A stretch of DNA of 64,000 bases from Mesorhizobium amorphae CCNWGS0123 (GCF_001686985.1 NZ_CP015318.1:3656001-3720000); one strand, 5' to 3'. Shown: positions 54,452 to 63,792, counted from the first letter of the stretch. The notes: a model not told the origin generated them from the letters alone. Translations and numbers: made by a program.

Positions 54452-55453
54452 CTATATGCCGTGACCGTGATTCGCTGCGCCATGATTGCCGTTGTTCAGA
54501 TCTTCCTGACGAGCCTTCCGTTCGGCCACTAGGCCGAGATAGTGCATGGCGACCATCGAACCGGCGATCGCCGTTATATCGGCGTGATCGTAGGCCGGCG
54601 CAACCTCGACGACATCGGCGCCGACAATATCGACCTGGCCAAGCTGGCGCAGCGTCGACAGGATTTTGGCCGAGGATGGTCCGCCGGCGACCGGGGTTCC
54701 GGTGCCAGGCGCGAAGGCCGGGTCGAGGCAGTCTATGTCGAAGGTGAGGTAGGTCTTCCTGCCGCCGGTGCGATCGACGATGGCATAGGCGATGTCTGAC
54801 GCCCGCATTTCCTCGATCTCGTGGCCGTAGAGGATCTTGATGCCGAATGTATCCGGCGCATGCGTGCGGATGCCGATCTGGATCGAACGGTCAGGGTCGA
54901 TGATGCCTTCCTTGACGGCGCGGCCGACGAACGAACCGTGGTCGATGCGCTTGCCGTCATCAGGCCAGGTATCCTGATGGGCGTCGAACTGCACCAGCGC
55001 CAGTGGGCCGTGGATGGCGGCATGCGCCTTGAGCAATGGCCAGGTGACGAAATGGTCGCCGCCCAGCGACAACAGGAAGGCGCCTGATTTCAGGATCTTC
55101 GCCGCTTCGCGCTCGATCGTGCCGGGCGTCTTCTGGTGGTTGCCGCTGTCGAGCAGACAATCGCCATAGTCGACCACCGCCAGGTGCTCGAACAGGTCGC
55201 GCGAGAACGGATATTGCGGGTCGTTGTCGAGGATGGCCGAAGCGCGGCGGATCGCCTGCGGCCCGAAGCGTGCGCCAGGCCGGTTGGTGACGGCGGCGTC
55301 GAAGGGAATGCCCCACACCACCGCGTCCGCGCCCTTCACGTCCTTCGTGTATCTGCGTCGCATGAACGACAGTGCGCCGGCATAGGTCGGCTCGAAGGAT
55401 GCGCCCGTCTTGGAGCGGGCAGTGAAGGCGTGGTCGATGTTCTGGTTCGCCAT
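54452..55453 (-). CDS. speB: Agmatinase/ureohydrolase
   Basis: Hydrolyses agmatine to putrescine and urea, 333 aa. Manganese-site motifs are LSLGGDHFVTWPLL, VQFDAHQDTWPDDG and LTFDIDCLDPAFAPGTGTPVAGG. NRPGARFGPQAIRRAS is the family N-terminal block. The start at 55453 (MANQNIDHAF) is chosen because the upstream sequence is not protein-like. The His-rich C-terminus (NNGNHGAANHGHGI) is unusual. Specificity (agmatine or another guanidino compound) is inferred. It precedes argC on the same strand, both in arginine-related metabolism. Confidence 0.9.
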   Translation of the reverse strand: MANQNIDHAFTARSKTGASFEPTYAGALSFMRRRYTKDVKGADAVVWGIPFDAAVTNRPGARFGPQAIRRASAILDNDPQYPFSRDLFEHLAVVDYGDCLLDSGNHQKTPGTIEREAAKILKSGAFLLSLGGDHFVTWPLLKAHAAIHGPLALVQFDAHQDTWPDDGKRIDHGSFVGRAVKEGIIDPDRSIQIGIRTHAPDTFGIKILYGHEIEEMRASDIAYAIVDRTGGRKTYLTFDIDCLDPAFAPGTGTPVAGGPSSAKILSTLRQLGQVDIVGADVVEVAPAYDHADITAIAGSMVAMHYLGLVAERKARQEDLNNGNHGAANHGHGI

Positions 55454-55575
55454 TACGGATCCTCGGTTTGTCGGGCTGCCACAACTACAGAACCGGCACG
55501 CAACATGCCAGTCACAGTCTGAGGAGACGGAATGGCACTCGCTGAGTGCCATGGCAGCACAGGATTTGTATCATC

Positions 55576-56790
55576 ATGACGCAGGCCGCTTTGCTCAACC
55601 TTGCATCCGCTCCGGCAGCGACCCGGGCCGGCACGAAAGCGGGCGAGCGCTTCCTAGTGCTCGATTCCTGGCGTGGCATCTGCGCGCTGCTGGTGGCGCT
55701 GTTCCATTTCCCGACCAGCTCGATGATTTCGCAAAGCGCCTTCGTCGGCGGTTCCTATCTTTTCGTCGATTTCTTCTTTGTGCTGTCGGGCTTCGTCATT
55801 GCCAGCTCCTACGCCGACCGGCTGAACGAGCCGGACGAGGTCGCGCGCTTTGCGCTGGTGCGTTTCGGCCGCGTCTATCCGCTGCATCTTGTGATGCTCC
55901 TGGCCTTCGCCGCTTTCGAGATGCTGCGGCTGCTGCTGCCGCAATTGCACGGCACGGGCGCCGCACCTTTCACCGGCGGCTTCGACGTCAAAAGCCTGGT
56001 GACGAATCTCTTCCTGCTGCAAGGCATGGGCCTCGAGGATCATCTCTCCTGGAACGCGCCGAGCTGGAGCATCTCGGCCGAGTTCTTCACCTATCTCATG
56101 TTTGCCGGCGTTGTCTTCGTCGCAGGCCGGCGTGCCTGGATCTGGTTCGTCGCCGCCGCGCTCACCGCGCCTTTGTTCCTGCTTGCCTTCTCCAACAGGC
56201 ATATGGACGTATCCTTCGATTTCGGCTTCATCCGCTGCCTTTACGGCTTTTCGCTTGGCGCGCTGCTGGCATGGTTTCAGCACGATTCCATTGCAGCGGC
56301 GCGACAGTCGCTGGCCGGCGGCCGTGCACGGATGGCCTGGACATTGGCCGAGATCATGATGATTGCGGTGATCGGCCTCTTCGTCTCGCTGGCGGGAAGC
56401 AATGACGCCGGGATCGCGGCGCCCTTCGTGTTTGCGCTGGCGCTCTTTCTCTTTGCCCATGAAGGCGGGCTGGTCAGCGCCTTGCTACGCAGCCGGCCGA
56501 TGCTGGCGCTGGGCGCGTTCTCCTACTCCATCTACATGGTCCACATCTTCGTGCAGGCGCGCATGATCAATGTCGCCGGACTGGTCGAGCGCAAGCTGGG
56601 TCTTGGGCTGGTCGGTGATATCACCGTACGAGGCGAGGCCGCGACCGGCTTCGGCGCCGCCTCGCCATGGTTTGGTTTCGCGGCAATCCTGGCGATGCTC
56701 GTTGCGGTCGTCGTTGCCTCCTGGGTTTCATGGCGTTTCGTGGAAATGCCGGCTCTGGCCTGGTTCCGCCGGCTCGCAAAGCGCATCTGA
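55576..56790 (+). CDS. Acyltransferase family 3 membrane protein
   Basis: A 404-aa protein with about ten membrane helices. The N-terminal LDSWRGICALLVALFHF carries the catalytic His region, and FFFVLSGFVIASSYADRL and FGRVYPLHLVMLL are further AT3 (OafA-like) motifs. Such enzymes acetylate or acylate exported sugars, lipid A or exopolysaccharide. It lies about 5 kb from the polysaccharide cluster and could modify it, but no link is shown. Start at ATG 55576. Confidence 0.85.
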   Translation: MTQAALLNLASAPAATRAGTKAGERFLVLDSWRGICALLVALFHFPTSSMISQSAFVGGSYLFVDFFFVLSGFVIASSYADRLNEPDEVARFALVRFGRVYPLHLVMLLAFAAFEMLRLLLPQLHGTGAAPFTGGFDVKSLVTNLFLLQGMGLEDHLSWNAPSWSISAEFFTYLMFAGVVFVAGRRAWIWFVAAALTAPLFLLAFSNRHMDVSFDFGFIRCLYGFSLGALLAWFQHDSIAAARQSLAGGRARMAWTLAEIMMIAVIGLFVSLAGSNDAGIAAPFVFALALFLFAHEGGLVSALLRSRPMLALGAFSYSIYMVHIFVQARMINVAGLVERKLGLGLVGDITVRGEAATGFGAASPWFGFAAILAMLVAVVVASWVSWRFVEMPALAWFRRLAKRI

Positions 56791-56885
56791 GGCGCTGCCG
56801 CGGCCGATCCGCTAGCCGGCTTCGTTCACCGGCCTGTCATGGGCATCGCCTATCCGGGGTCCGATCCGGAACGGAGCGATTCTCG

Positions 56886-57944
56886 ATGCGAACGATCTGG
56901 CAGAGCCTTCTGTTTGCCGCAGGACTTGCCGCCTCTGTTGGCCACGCCTCGGCCAGCGAAACCCGCGCCAGGCAGATCCTCGACCGCTTCGAACACGCCA
57001 ACCAGTGGCGCGACCATGTGCTGGTGGCGGCGCACCGGGCCGGCAGCATGCAGGCCGGCAAGACGCTTTACCCGGAAAATTCGATCGCCGCCGTGGAAGG
57101 CTCGATCGCCATCGGCGCCGAGATCGTCGAGGTCGACATCAGGCGTTCGAAGGACGGCGAATTCGTCGTCATGCATGACAGCTGGCTCGACCGCACGACG
57201 AATTGCAAGGGCGAGGCGGCCAACTACACCGTCGCGGAACTCAAGCGCTGCAGGCTCGTCATCGAAGGCACTGGCGCGGTCACCAATGAGACGGTCTCCA
57301 CGTTGCGCGAAATGCTGACGGTGACGAGGGACAAGATCCTGATCAACCTCGACAACAAGCTCGATGTCCAGGCTCTGCCGGGCATGATCGCGGTCGCCCG
57401 CGATCTCGGCATGGCCGATCAGGTCATCGTCAAGGAGAACCTCTGGAACCAGCAACGGATAGACAGCGTCAAGGCGGCCCTGGCTCGGACCGGCGGCGGT
57501 TTCCAGTTCATGCCGATCATCGCCGACGACGCCGTGCATGATGCAGCCTTCGCCGAACAGGTCGGCAAGGCTTTTTCGCCCGGTGCGATCGAGCTCATCA
57601 ACTGGCGGGCAGGGACCGAGACCCTGACCGAGACTGGCGGTCCGTTGTTCAGCACCCGCATGCGCGCCGTGTCGGTGCGGGGTGGCTGGCACATCTGGGC
57701 CAACACCTACGCCATCGTCAACAAGCCGGGTGGTTTTCTCTCCGGTGGCCGTGGCGACGAGCTGGCCGTGCAGGCCAGCCTGCCAGCCGAGACCTACGGC
57801 TTCTGGGCCGAGCGCGGCGCCACCATCATCCAGACCGACGAGCCAAAGGCGGCGATCGGCTGGCTGGCCGCGAATGGTTTTCGCGTGCCCTATGCCGAAC
57901 AGGCGCGGCCGGCCGAGCCAGCGAATACGGCGAGCATCAACTAG
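56886..57944 (+). CDS. Secreted glycerophosphodiester phosphodiesterase
   Basis: A 352-aa periplasmic enzyme. The signal MRTIWQSLLFAAGLAASVGH is cleaved near SASE (residue 24). The catalytic motifs VAAHRAGS, LYPENSIAAVEGSIAIGAEIVEVDIR and MHDSWLDRTTN contain the His/Arg and Glu-Asp metal residues of GDPD enzymes. The long C-terminal part (about 220-352) closes the barrel. It hydrolyses glycerophosphodiesters to glycerol-3-phosphate and an alcohol, probably salvaging phospholipid head groups. It is about 100 bp after the acyltransferase gene. Confidence 0.88.
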   Translation: MRTIWQSLLFAAGLAASVGHASASETRARQILDRFEHANQWRDHVLVAAHRAGSMQAGKTLYPENSIAAVEGSIAIGAEIVEVDIRRSKDGEFVVMHDSWLDRTTNCKGEAANYTVAELKRCRLVIEGTGAVTNETVSTLREMLTVTRDKILINLDNKLDVQALPGMIAVARDLGMADQVIVKENLWNQQRIDSVKAALARTGGGFQFMPIIADDAVHDAAFAEQVGKAFSPGAIELINWRAGTETLTETGGPLFSTRMRAVSVRGGWHIWANTYAIVNKPGGFLSGGRGDELAVQASLPAETYGFWAERGATIIQTDEPKAAIGWLAANGFRVPYAEQARPAEPANTASIN

Positions 57945-57959
57945 GTTCCGGCGTGGGCG

Positions 57960-58008
57960 CCATCACCCCACCCGGCGCTGCGCGCCGACCTCCCCATCGA
58001 GGGGAGGT
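57960..58008. repeat. Rhizobial intergenic REP-like repeat
   Basis: CACCCCACCC, CGGCGCTGCGCGCCG (a 7-1-7 palindrome) and CCTCCCC...GGGGAGG form a palindromic mosaic of the kind repeated between genes in Mesorhizobium. It lies between the phosphodiesterase and a convergent reductase gene and may serve as a terminator for both. Confidence 0.55.
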
Positions 58009-58028
58009 GGGGCGTCGCGCTCCTACAT

Positions 58029-58901
58029 TCAGGCGGCCATCGCCACGCCGTCCAATTCTCTGAGCGCATCCGCCGGCAATGCGAGTTCGGCTGCAGCGAG
58101 GTTCTCCCGCAAATGCGCGACGGACGATGTGCCGGGGATCAGCAAGATGTTGGGTGCGCGGTGAAGCAGCCAGGCGAGCGCGACCTGCATCGGCGTGGCA
58201 CCGAGGCGAGCCGCAACGTCCGACAAGGTCGACGATTGCAGCGGGTTGAAGCCGCCGAGCGGGAAGAACGGCACGTAGGCGATGCCGTCGCGGCCAAGGT
58301 CGTCGATCAGGGCGTCGTCACCGCGATGCGCCAGATTGTACTGGTTCTGCACGCAAACGATCTCGGCGATCCGGCGTCCTTCCGCGATCTGCGCCGACGT
58401 CACGTTGCTCAGTCCGATGTGCCTCACCAGACCTTGCCGCTGAAGCTCGGCCAGGACCGTAAGCGGCGCCTCGATCGAGCCTTCGGCGGGACCATGCGTA
58501 TCGAACATGACCCTGAGGTTGACCACGTCCAGCACGTCGAGCCCGAGATTGTTGAGATTGTCGTGCACCGCCTGGGTCAGCGCTTCCGGCGAGAACGCCG
58601 GCAGCCATGATCCGTCAGCGCCGCGGCGGGCTCCTATCTTGGTGACCATGACGAGGTCGTCGGGGTAGGGCGCCAGCGCTTCGCGGATCAGCAGGTTGGT
58701 GACGTGCGGACCGTAGAAGTCGCTGGTGTCGATGTGGTCGACGCCGGATGCGACGGCATCGCGCAGCACGGCCAGTGCCGCGTCGCGATCCCTAGGCGGG
58801 CCGAAGACGCCGCGCCCTGCGAGCTGCATGGCGCCATAGCCGAGGCGCTTTACCGTGCGGCTGCCGAGGGCGAACGTTTCGGGCTGTTGGATACTTGGCA
58901 T
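58029..58901 (-). CDS. Aldo/keto reductase
   Basis: A 290-aa AKR. TVKRLGYGAMQLAGRGVFGPP is the start strand, GVDHIDTSDFYGPHVTNLL holds the catalytic Asp and Tyr, LVMVTKIGA the Lys, and MQVALAWLLHRAPNILLIPGTSS the cofactor-phosphate region. The usual catalytic His is replaced, because the segment reads VVNLRVMF rather than the expected YYxHxxD; AKRs with such a change occur. A strong AAGGAG site precedes the ATG on the complement. It is divergent from a LysR gene with 91 bp between starts. Confidence 0.85.
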   Translation of the reverse strand: MPSIQQPETFALGSRTVKRLGYGAMQLAGRGVFGPPRDRDAALAVLRDAVASGVDHIDTSDFYGPHVTNLLIREALAPYPDDLVMVTKIGARRGADGSWLPAFSPEALTQAVHDNLNNLGLDVLDVVNLRVMFDTHGPAEGSIEAPLTVLAELQRQGLVRHIGLSNVTSAQIAEGRRIAEIVCVQNQYNLAHRGDDALIDDLGRDGIAYVPFFPLGGFNPLQSSTLSDVAARLGATPMQVALAWLLHRAPNILLIPGTSSVAHLRENLAAAELALPADALRELDGVAMAA

Positions 58902-58947
58902 CGTTGATCTCCTTTGAGGAGACGAAGATAGGCGCTGCTCAACCTCA

Positions 58948-58980
58948 TGATAATCAGGTACAATTCGCACAGGCTGTGCG
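58948..58980. promoter_or_regulatory. Candidate LysR-type operator sites
   Basis: TGATAATCA (58948-58956) and CGCACAGGCTGTGCG (58966-58980) are palindromes in the 91-bp space between the divergent reductase and LysR genes. LysR proteins typically bind such palindromes to control themselves and the divergent gene. Confidence 0.5.
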
Positions 58981-58992
58981 GAATGACGAACA

Positions 58993-59892
58993 ATGACGGA
59001 CCTCGGTGATCTGAACGCCTTCGTGGCCGTGGCGCGCGCCGGCGGCTTTCGTGACGGCGCGCGTGCCAGCGGCGGCAGCGCCTCGGGCTTGAGCGAGGCG
59101 GTGCGCCGTCTCGAGGCGCAACTCGGTGTCAGGCTGTTCAACCGCACGACGCGCAGCGTTGCCTTGACGGATGCGGGTGTAGGCCTGCTGGCGCGGCTCG
59201 GTCCGGCCTTGAACGAGGTCGAGGCGGCCCTTGACGTGGTGAATGGTTTTCGCGACCAGCCAGCCGGCACCTTACGGCTCAATGTACCAATCAGTGCGGC
59301 GCGGCTGGTGTTGCCCAGCATCGTTCCGCGGTTCTTGCTCGCTTACCCCGGCATTCGGCTGGAGGTGGTCCCCGAGGAAAGTTTCGTCGACGTGCTGGCG
59401 GCTGGCTGCGACGCCGGTATCCGCTACGACGAGCGGTTGGAACAAGACATGATTGCCGTGCCGATCGGACCCCGCGTGCAGCGCTTCACCACATCCGCCT
59501 CGCCGGCCTACCTTGATCGCCATGGCCGGCCTCAACACCCCAGCGAATTGCTTGGCCATGCTTGTATGCGTGGCCGCTTCCCCAGCGGAGCCATGCCGTC
59601 GTGGGAATTCGAACGTGACGGTGAGGTGGTGCGGGTCGATCCTACAGGCCCGCTGATCGTCGGGATCGGTGGGGGAATCGATCTCGTCGTCCATGCGGCA
59701 ATCGCTGGCCTGGGCATTGTATGGCTCTTCGAAGACTGGATGCGCCCGCATTTCGAGAGTGGTGCGCTGGAACCCATACTGGAGCCGTGGTGGCAGCGCT
59801 TCCCGGGGCCATTCCTCTACTATCCCGGACGGCGCCTAGTGCCGGCGCCGTTGCGGGCGTTCATAGACTTCGTCAAGGATGGCGGGGCCTGA
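58993..59892 (+). CDS. LysR family transcriptional regulator
   Basis: A 299-aa regulator. The N-terminal HTH (LNAFVAVARAGGFRDGARAS, then SGLSEAVRRLEAQLGVRLFNRTTRSVALTDAG) is followed by the substrate-binding domain from about residue 90 (LRLNVPISAARLVLPSIVPRFLLAYPGIRLEVV). The gene is divergent from an aldo/keto reductase gene, its likely target. The effector is unknown. Confidence 0.92.
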   Translation: MTDLGDLNAFVAVARAGGFRDGARASGGSASGLSEAVRRLEAQLGVRLFNRTTRSVALTDAGVGLLARLGPALNEVEAALDVVNGFRDQPAGTLRLNVPISAARLVLPSIVPRFLLAYPGIRLEVVPEESFVDVLAAGCDAGIRYDERLEQDMIAVPIGPRVQRFTTSASPAYLDRHGRPQHPSELLGHACMRGRFPSGAMPSWEFERDGEVVRVDPTGPLIVGIGGGIDLVVHAAIAGLGIVWLFEDWMRPHFESGALEPILEPWWQRFPGPFLYYPGRRLVPAPLRAFIDFVKDGGA

Positions 59893-59900
59893 GGCACACC

Positions 59901-59930
59901 AAAAGAAAAGGCCGCCCGGAGGCGACCTTT
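59901..59930 (-). terminator. Terminator of the rplM-rpsI operon
   Basis: On the complement GGTCGCC and GGCGGCC (one mismatch) form a stem around TCCG, followed by TTTTCTTTT. Confidence 0.75.
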
Positions 59931-59953
59931 GGATCGTCCGAATTTCGTAGCTC

Positions 59954-60436
59954 TTAGCGCTTCGAGAACTGGAAGCTGCGGCGGGCCTTCGCCTTGCCGT
60001 ACTTCTTGCGCTCGACGACGCGGCTGTCGCGGGTCAGGAAGCCACCCTTCTTGAGCACGGAGCGCAACGTCGGCTCGTAGTAGGTCAGCGCCTTGGAGAT
60101 GCCATGGCGCACGGCACCGGCCTGGCCGGACAGGCCGCCGCCGACAACGGTGGCGACGATGTCGTACTGGCCGGCGCGGTTGGCCGCGATGATCGGCTGG
60201 TTGAGGATCATCTGCAGGACCGGACGCGCGAAATAGGTCGCGAATTCCTTGTCGTTGACGACGATCTTGCCGGAACCCGGCTTCACCCAGACACGCGCGA
60301 TGGCGTTCTTGCGCTTGCCGGTGGCATAGGCGCGGCCCGACTTGTCGAGCTTCTGGACATGGACGGGGGCGGCCGGCTGCGTATTGAGGTTGCCGGTAGC
60401 CGATCCGAGTTCTGCGAGCGAGGAAAGCTCAGCCAT
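59954..60436 (-). CDS. rpsI: 30S ribosomal protein S9
   Basis: A 160-aa protein with an N-terminal alphaproteobacterial extension of about 28 aa ([20 protein letters not shown]). The S9 core follows: [28 protein letters not shown] and [19 protein letters not shown], ending [24 protein letters not shown]. It lies 1 bp after rplM, in the universal rplM-rpsI pair. Confidence 0.97.
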   Translation of the reverse strand: MAELSSLAELGSATGNLNTQPAAPVHVQKLDKSGRAYATGKRKNAIARVWVKPGSGKIVVNDKEFATYFARPVLQMILNQPIIAANRAGQYDIVATVVGGGLSGQAGAVRHGISKALTYYEPTLRSVLKKGGFLTRDSRVVERKKYGKAKARRSFQFSKR

Positions 60437-60437
60437 C

Positions 60438-60902
60438 TTACGAAGCCTTCTTGTTCTTGGCGTTCAGCGCGCCGACGTCGAGGGTGACGGGCTGCTGGGC
60501 GACATGCGGATGTTCCGTGCCTGCATAGACGCGGAGATTCTTCATCTGGCGACGGCCGAGCGGGCCACGCGGGATCATGCGTTCGACGGCCTTCTCGACG
60601 ACACGCTCGGGGAAACGGCCCTCGAGCAGCTGGCGCGCGGTGCGCTCCTTGATGCCGCCGGGGTGGCCGGTGTGCCAGTAATAGACCTTGTCGGTGAACT
60701 TCTTGCCGGTGAACACCACCTTGTCGGCGTTGATGACGATGACGTTGTCGCCGTCGTCGACATGCGGGGTGAAGGTGGGCTTGTGCTTGCCGCGCAGATG
60801 GTTGGCGATGACAGTGGCGAGGCGGCCGACGACGAGACCTTCGGCGTCGATCAGCACCCACTTCTTCACCACATCCGCAGGCTTCTGCGAAAAGGTTGGC
60901 AT
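60438..60902 (-). CDS. rplM: 50S ribosomal protein L13
   Basis: A 154-aa protein starting [20 protein letters not shown]. Family motifs are [38 protein letters not shown] and [19 protein letters not shown]. The frame is open to 61070, but that part is the leader of the operon. It is the first gene of rplM-rpsI. Confidence 0.97.
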   Translation of the reverse strand: MPTFSQKPADVVKKWVLIDAEGLVVGRLATVIANHLRGKHKPTFTPHVDDGDNVIVINADKVVFTGKKFTDKVYYWHTGHPGGIKERTARQLLEGRFPERVVEKAVERMIPRGPLGRRQMKNLRVYAGTEHPHVAQQPVTLDVGALNAKNKKAS

Positions 60903-61005
60903 GGATTTATCGCTTTCGGTTTGACCTTCCCCATCCACGAATGACAAGGAAAGGCGTTTCTTGTTGCTTGGATTGGCAACAGGCACTTGCCCGCCGCCAA
61001 TAACA

Positions 61006-61028
61006 AAACGGCGGCCTTTGCGGGCCGC
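61006..61028 (-). terminator. Terminator of the thioesterase gene
   Basis: On the complement GCGGCC and GGCCGC enclose CGCAAA, followed by CGTTTTGTTATT. It separates the thioesterase gene (ending 61133) from rplM. Confidence 0.7.
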
Positions 61029-61132
61029 TGCTTCGTGGTGGCTTATAGGGGAGGGTGTTGCAGGCGTCAAGGTGCATGAAAAGCATGTTGGCGCATAAAA
61101 TGCAGCAAAAACAACCGCTTGCTAAAAAGGTA

Positions 61133-61597
61133 TTATTTTACCACATCACCTGCCCGTTTCGGTGGGATCGAATAGGTCCCTGTTGCATGTGCGACCGTCT
61201 GTCCGTCCGGGCCGGCGACGATGTCGATGTCGAACACCATCAGGCTCTTGCCCAGTTTGAGGATGCGGCAGTGGCCGTCGATCGGCCCGGCCTCGGCCTT
61301 GCGGACAAAATTGATGTTGAGATTGGTGGTCACCGAAAGCGCATCAGGGCCGGCATGCGAGAGCACGCAGACATAGCCGCCAATGTCGGCCAGCGTGAAC
61401 AGCGACGGGCCAGACACCGTACCGCCGGGGCGCAGATGCCGCGCGTCGGCATTGAGCCGCACCGTGCAGCCGCCGGGAAACACCTCGAGCGCCTGGTAGA
61501 AGGCAAACTGGTCGTTGAGCTGCGGGTAGACGGTTCCCATCAGCGCGTTGACTTCCGCCGCCGTTAGCACCGGTTTGAGATTGTCTTGGGCGGGCAT
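61133..61597 (-). CDS. PaaI family (hotdog-fold) thioesterase
   Basis: A 154-aa hotdog-fold protein. TVRLNADARHLRPGGTVSGPSLFTLADIGGYVCVLSHAG contains the long helix with the catalytic acid region, followed by TTNLNINFVRKAEAG and the C-terminal strands VFDIDIVAGPDGQTVAHATG. These belong to the 4HBT/PaaI acyl-CoA thioesterases. The substrate is unknown. The gene is divergent from an enoyl-CoA hydratase gene (162 bp), which hints at a common acyl-CoA pathway. Confidence 0.87.
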   Translation of the reverse strand: MPAQDNLKPVLTAAEVNALMGTVYPQLNDQFAFYQALEVFPGGCTVRLNADARHLRPGGTVSGPSLFTLADIGGYVCVLSHAGPDALSVTTNLNINFVRKAEAGPIDGHCRILKLGKSLMVFDIDIVAGPDGQTVAHATGTYSIPPKRAGDVVK

Positions 61598-61758
61598 TGG
61601 CGGTTTCCTACATGGAGCCGGTATGGGCTCAGCAACTGGTCCAATAGTCGGGGTCGAGAAAACACGTCTCGCAGCTTTTCTTCAATCGGCAGCGTGCTAG
61701 TTCTTTTGTTCCATGGCTCGCGAATACACAGAGCGGGCACACAGAGAGGTTTGGACCC

Positions 61759-62580
61759 ATGGCCGAAATCGTCGCCATCAAGCCGGCCGTCGCCGAAGGT
61801 CCGGTTGTCTCACAACAGAACAAGGGCGTGCTGCGGCTGACGCTCGCCAGCCCACCGGCCAATGCCTTGTCGCTTGCTGTTATGGCGGCTTTGACGGCGG
61901 AGCTCGACCGCGCAAAAGCGGACAAATCCGTCCGCGTCATCATCCTGGCCGCGGCCGGAAAGGTGTTCTGCGCCGGGCACGATCTCAAGGAACTGACCTT
62001 GCATCGCGCAGATGCCGACAAGGGCAAGGCGTTCTTCGAACAGACCTTTACCGCTTGTGCGGCGCTGATGCAGACGATCGTGCGCCACCCGAGGCCCGTC
62101 ATCGCCGAGGTAGACGGCCTGGCCACCGCCGCCGGGCTGCAGCTGGTCGCCAGCTGCGACCTCGCCATCGCCTCGCATGAGGCGACTTTCTGCACGCCCG
62201 GCGTCAACATCGGCCTGTTCTGCTCGACGCCGATGGTGGCGCTGTCGCGCAACGTCTCGCGCAAGCACGCCATTGAGATGCTTCTGACCGGCGAGACCAT
62301 CGATGCGGCGACGGCCAAGGAATTCGGCCTGGTCAACCGCATCGTGCCGCGCGAATACTTGAATCAGATTGTCACCAAATACGCGCAAACCATTGCTTCC
62401 AAATCATCTTTGGTCGTGAAGACCGGCAAGGAAGCTTTCTATGCGCAGGCCGAGATGGGCCTAGCGGATGCCTATGCCTATACCGGCCGCGTCATGGTGG
62501 AAAACATGCTGGCCCGCGACGCCGAGGAAGGCATCGGCGCCTTCATCGGCAAGCGCAAGCCGGAGTGGAAGGAGGACTAG
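61759..62580 (+). CDS. Enoyl-CoA hydratase-related protein
   Basis: A 273-aa crotonase-fold protein. RLTLASPPANALSLAVMAAL, FCAGHDLKELTLHRAD and ATAAGLQLVASCDLAIASHEATFCTPGVNIGLFCSTPMVALSRNV form the oxyanion hole. The usual second catalytic Glu position carries other residues, as in ECHDC3-type proteins, so hydratase activity is not certain. Two downstream genes follow with 2 and 10 bp spacing, so it starts an operon with the VOC and ATPase genes. Confidence 0.88.
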   Translation: MAEIVAIKPAVAEGPVVSQQNKGVLRLTLASPPANALSLAVMAALTAELDRAKADKSVRVIILAAAGKVFCAGHDLKELTLHRADADKGKAFFEQTFTACAALMQTIVRHPRPVIAEVDGLATAAGLQLVASCDLAIASHEATFCTPGVNIGLFCSTPMVALSRNVSRKHAIEMLLTGETIDAATAKEFGLVNRIVPREYLNQIVTKYAQTIASKSSLVVKTGKEAFYAQAEMGLADAYAYTGRVMVENMLARDAEEGIGAFIGKRKPEWKED

Positions 62581-62582
62581 AA

Positions 62583-63005
62583 ATGGAGCCGCGCATCTCC
62601 ATCATCACCATAGCCACCGACGATCTCGACCGCGCCGCGCGCTTTTACGAGGCGATGGGCCTGAAACGCCATGCCGGGATCACCGATGGCGTCGCCTTCT
62701 TCCAGATGGGCGGCGCCATTCTCGGCCTGTTCCCACGCGCCAGCGCCGAGGAGGATTCGGGCGTCACCTTCGCCGGAGCACCGTCGGCGGTCTACCTTGC
62801 CTACAACACCCGCTCCGACGCCGAGGTCGACGAGGTGCTTGCCATGGTCGAGAAGGCCGGCGGCCGTGTCGTCAAGCCGGCAAGCCGCGCCTTCTGGGGC
62901 GGCTGGTACGGCTATTTCGCCGATGCCGACGGGCATGTCTGGGAAGTGGCGCACAATCCGGCCTTTCCGATCGCGGAAGACGGCTCGATTTCCCTGCCGG
63001 CCTGA
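62583..63005 (+). CDS. VOC family (glyoxalase-fold) protein
   Basis: A 140-aa protein with two beta-alpha-beta-beta-beta units: IITIATDDLDRAARFYEAMG and AYNTRSDAEVDEVLAMVEKAGG, ending YFADADGHVWEVAHNP. Metal-site residues are plausible (His/Glu at the usual places), but not all can be confirmed. Substrate unknown; the family covers glyoxalases, dioxygenases and resistance proteins. It follows the hydratase gene by 2 bp and precedes the ATPase gene by 10 bp. Confidence 0.85.
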   Translation: MEPRISIITIATDDLDRAARFYEAMGLKRHAGITDGVAFFQMGGAILGLFPRASAEEDSGVTFAGAPSAVYLAYNTRSDAEVDEVLAMVEKAGGRVVKPASRAFWGGWYGYFADADGHVWEVAHNPAFPIAEDGSISLPA

Positions 63006-63015
63006 CCGCATCCGT

Positions 63016-63792
63016 ATGGCGCCTCGCAAGCAACTGACGCGGCTGAAGGCGCCCTACCTCAAGCGCATCCTGCTCGAGCCGGCACGGGTAGCAGACTGGG
63101 AAAAGTACCCGTGGAACCTACCGATCTTCCGTGAGCGCGAATTCCAGTTCGAATTCACCACGCCGATCACCATCATCGTCGGCGAGAACGGCACCGGCAA
63201 ATCGACGCTGCTCGAGGCAATCGGCGCGCTGGCCGGTTACGACGAGGCCGGCGGCGGCAAGGGCTACAGGCCGGTCGATCATACCGCCGCCATCGACAAG
63301 AGTGGCGCGGCGCTTGCCGACACGCTACGCGGCCACTGGCTGCCCAAGGTCACCGCCGGCTGGTTCTTTCGTGCCGAATCCTTTTACTCCGTGGCCCGTT
63401 ACCTCGACCAGGCGGCGCTGGACTCTGGTGGGGCGCCACCGGATTTCCTGTCGTGGTCGCATGGCGAGGGCTTTATCCGCTTCTTCGAGGAGCGTTGCCG
63501 CCGGCAAGGCATCTACATCCTCGACGAGCCCGAAAGCGCGCTTTCGCCGACGCGCCAGATCGAACTGCTCAAACTGCTCAGGCGAATGGACCAGTCGGGA
63601 ACGGCGCAGGTGATCATGGCGACGCATTCGCCGCTGCTGATGGCCTGTCCCGGCGCGCGCCTGTTCCGCATCAGCCGCTTTGGGCTCGATCCGGTCGATT
63701 TTCAGGATACCGACCATTTCCGCATGATGCGCAATTTCTGCAGCGACCCGGATGGTTTTCTCACCGAGGCGTTGTATGAGGACGAGGCATGA
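63016..63792 (+). CDS. AAA family ATPase (ABC-type fold, soluble)
   Basis: A 258-aa protein. Walker A is VGENGTGKSTLLEAIGALAG near residues 55-74. The rest is an SMC/RecF-like arrangement with IYILDEPESALSPTRQIELLKLL (Walker B) and VIMATHSPLLMACPGARLF (switch His). The classical LSGGQ signature is replaced by LSWSHGEGFIRFF. This AAA_21-type standalone ATPase is common in Proteobacteria and of unknown function. Its stop overlaps the CoA-binding gene by 4 bp. Confidence 0.82.
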   Translation: MAPRKQLTRLKAPYLKRILLEPARVADWEKYPWNLPIFREREFQFEFTTPITIIVGENGTGKSTLLEAIGALAGYDEAGGGKGYRPVDHTAAIDKSGAALADTLRGHWLPKVTAGWFFRAESFYSVARYLDQAALDSGGAPPDFLSWSHGEGFIRFFEERCRRQGIYILDEPESALSPTRQIELLKLLRRMDQSGTAQVIMATHSPLLMACPGARLFRISRFGLDPVDFQDTDHFRMMRNFCSDPDGFLTEALYEDEA

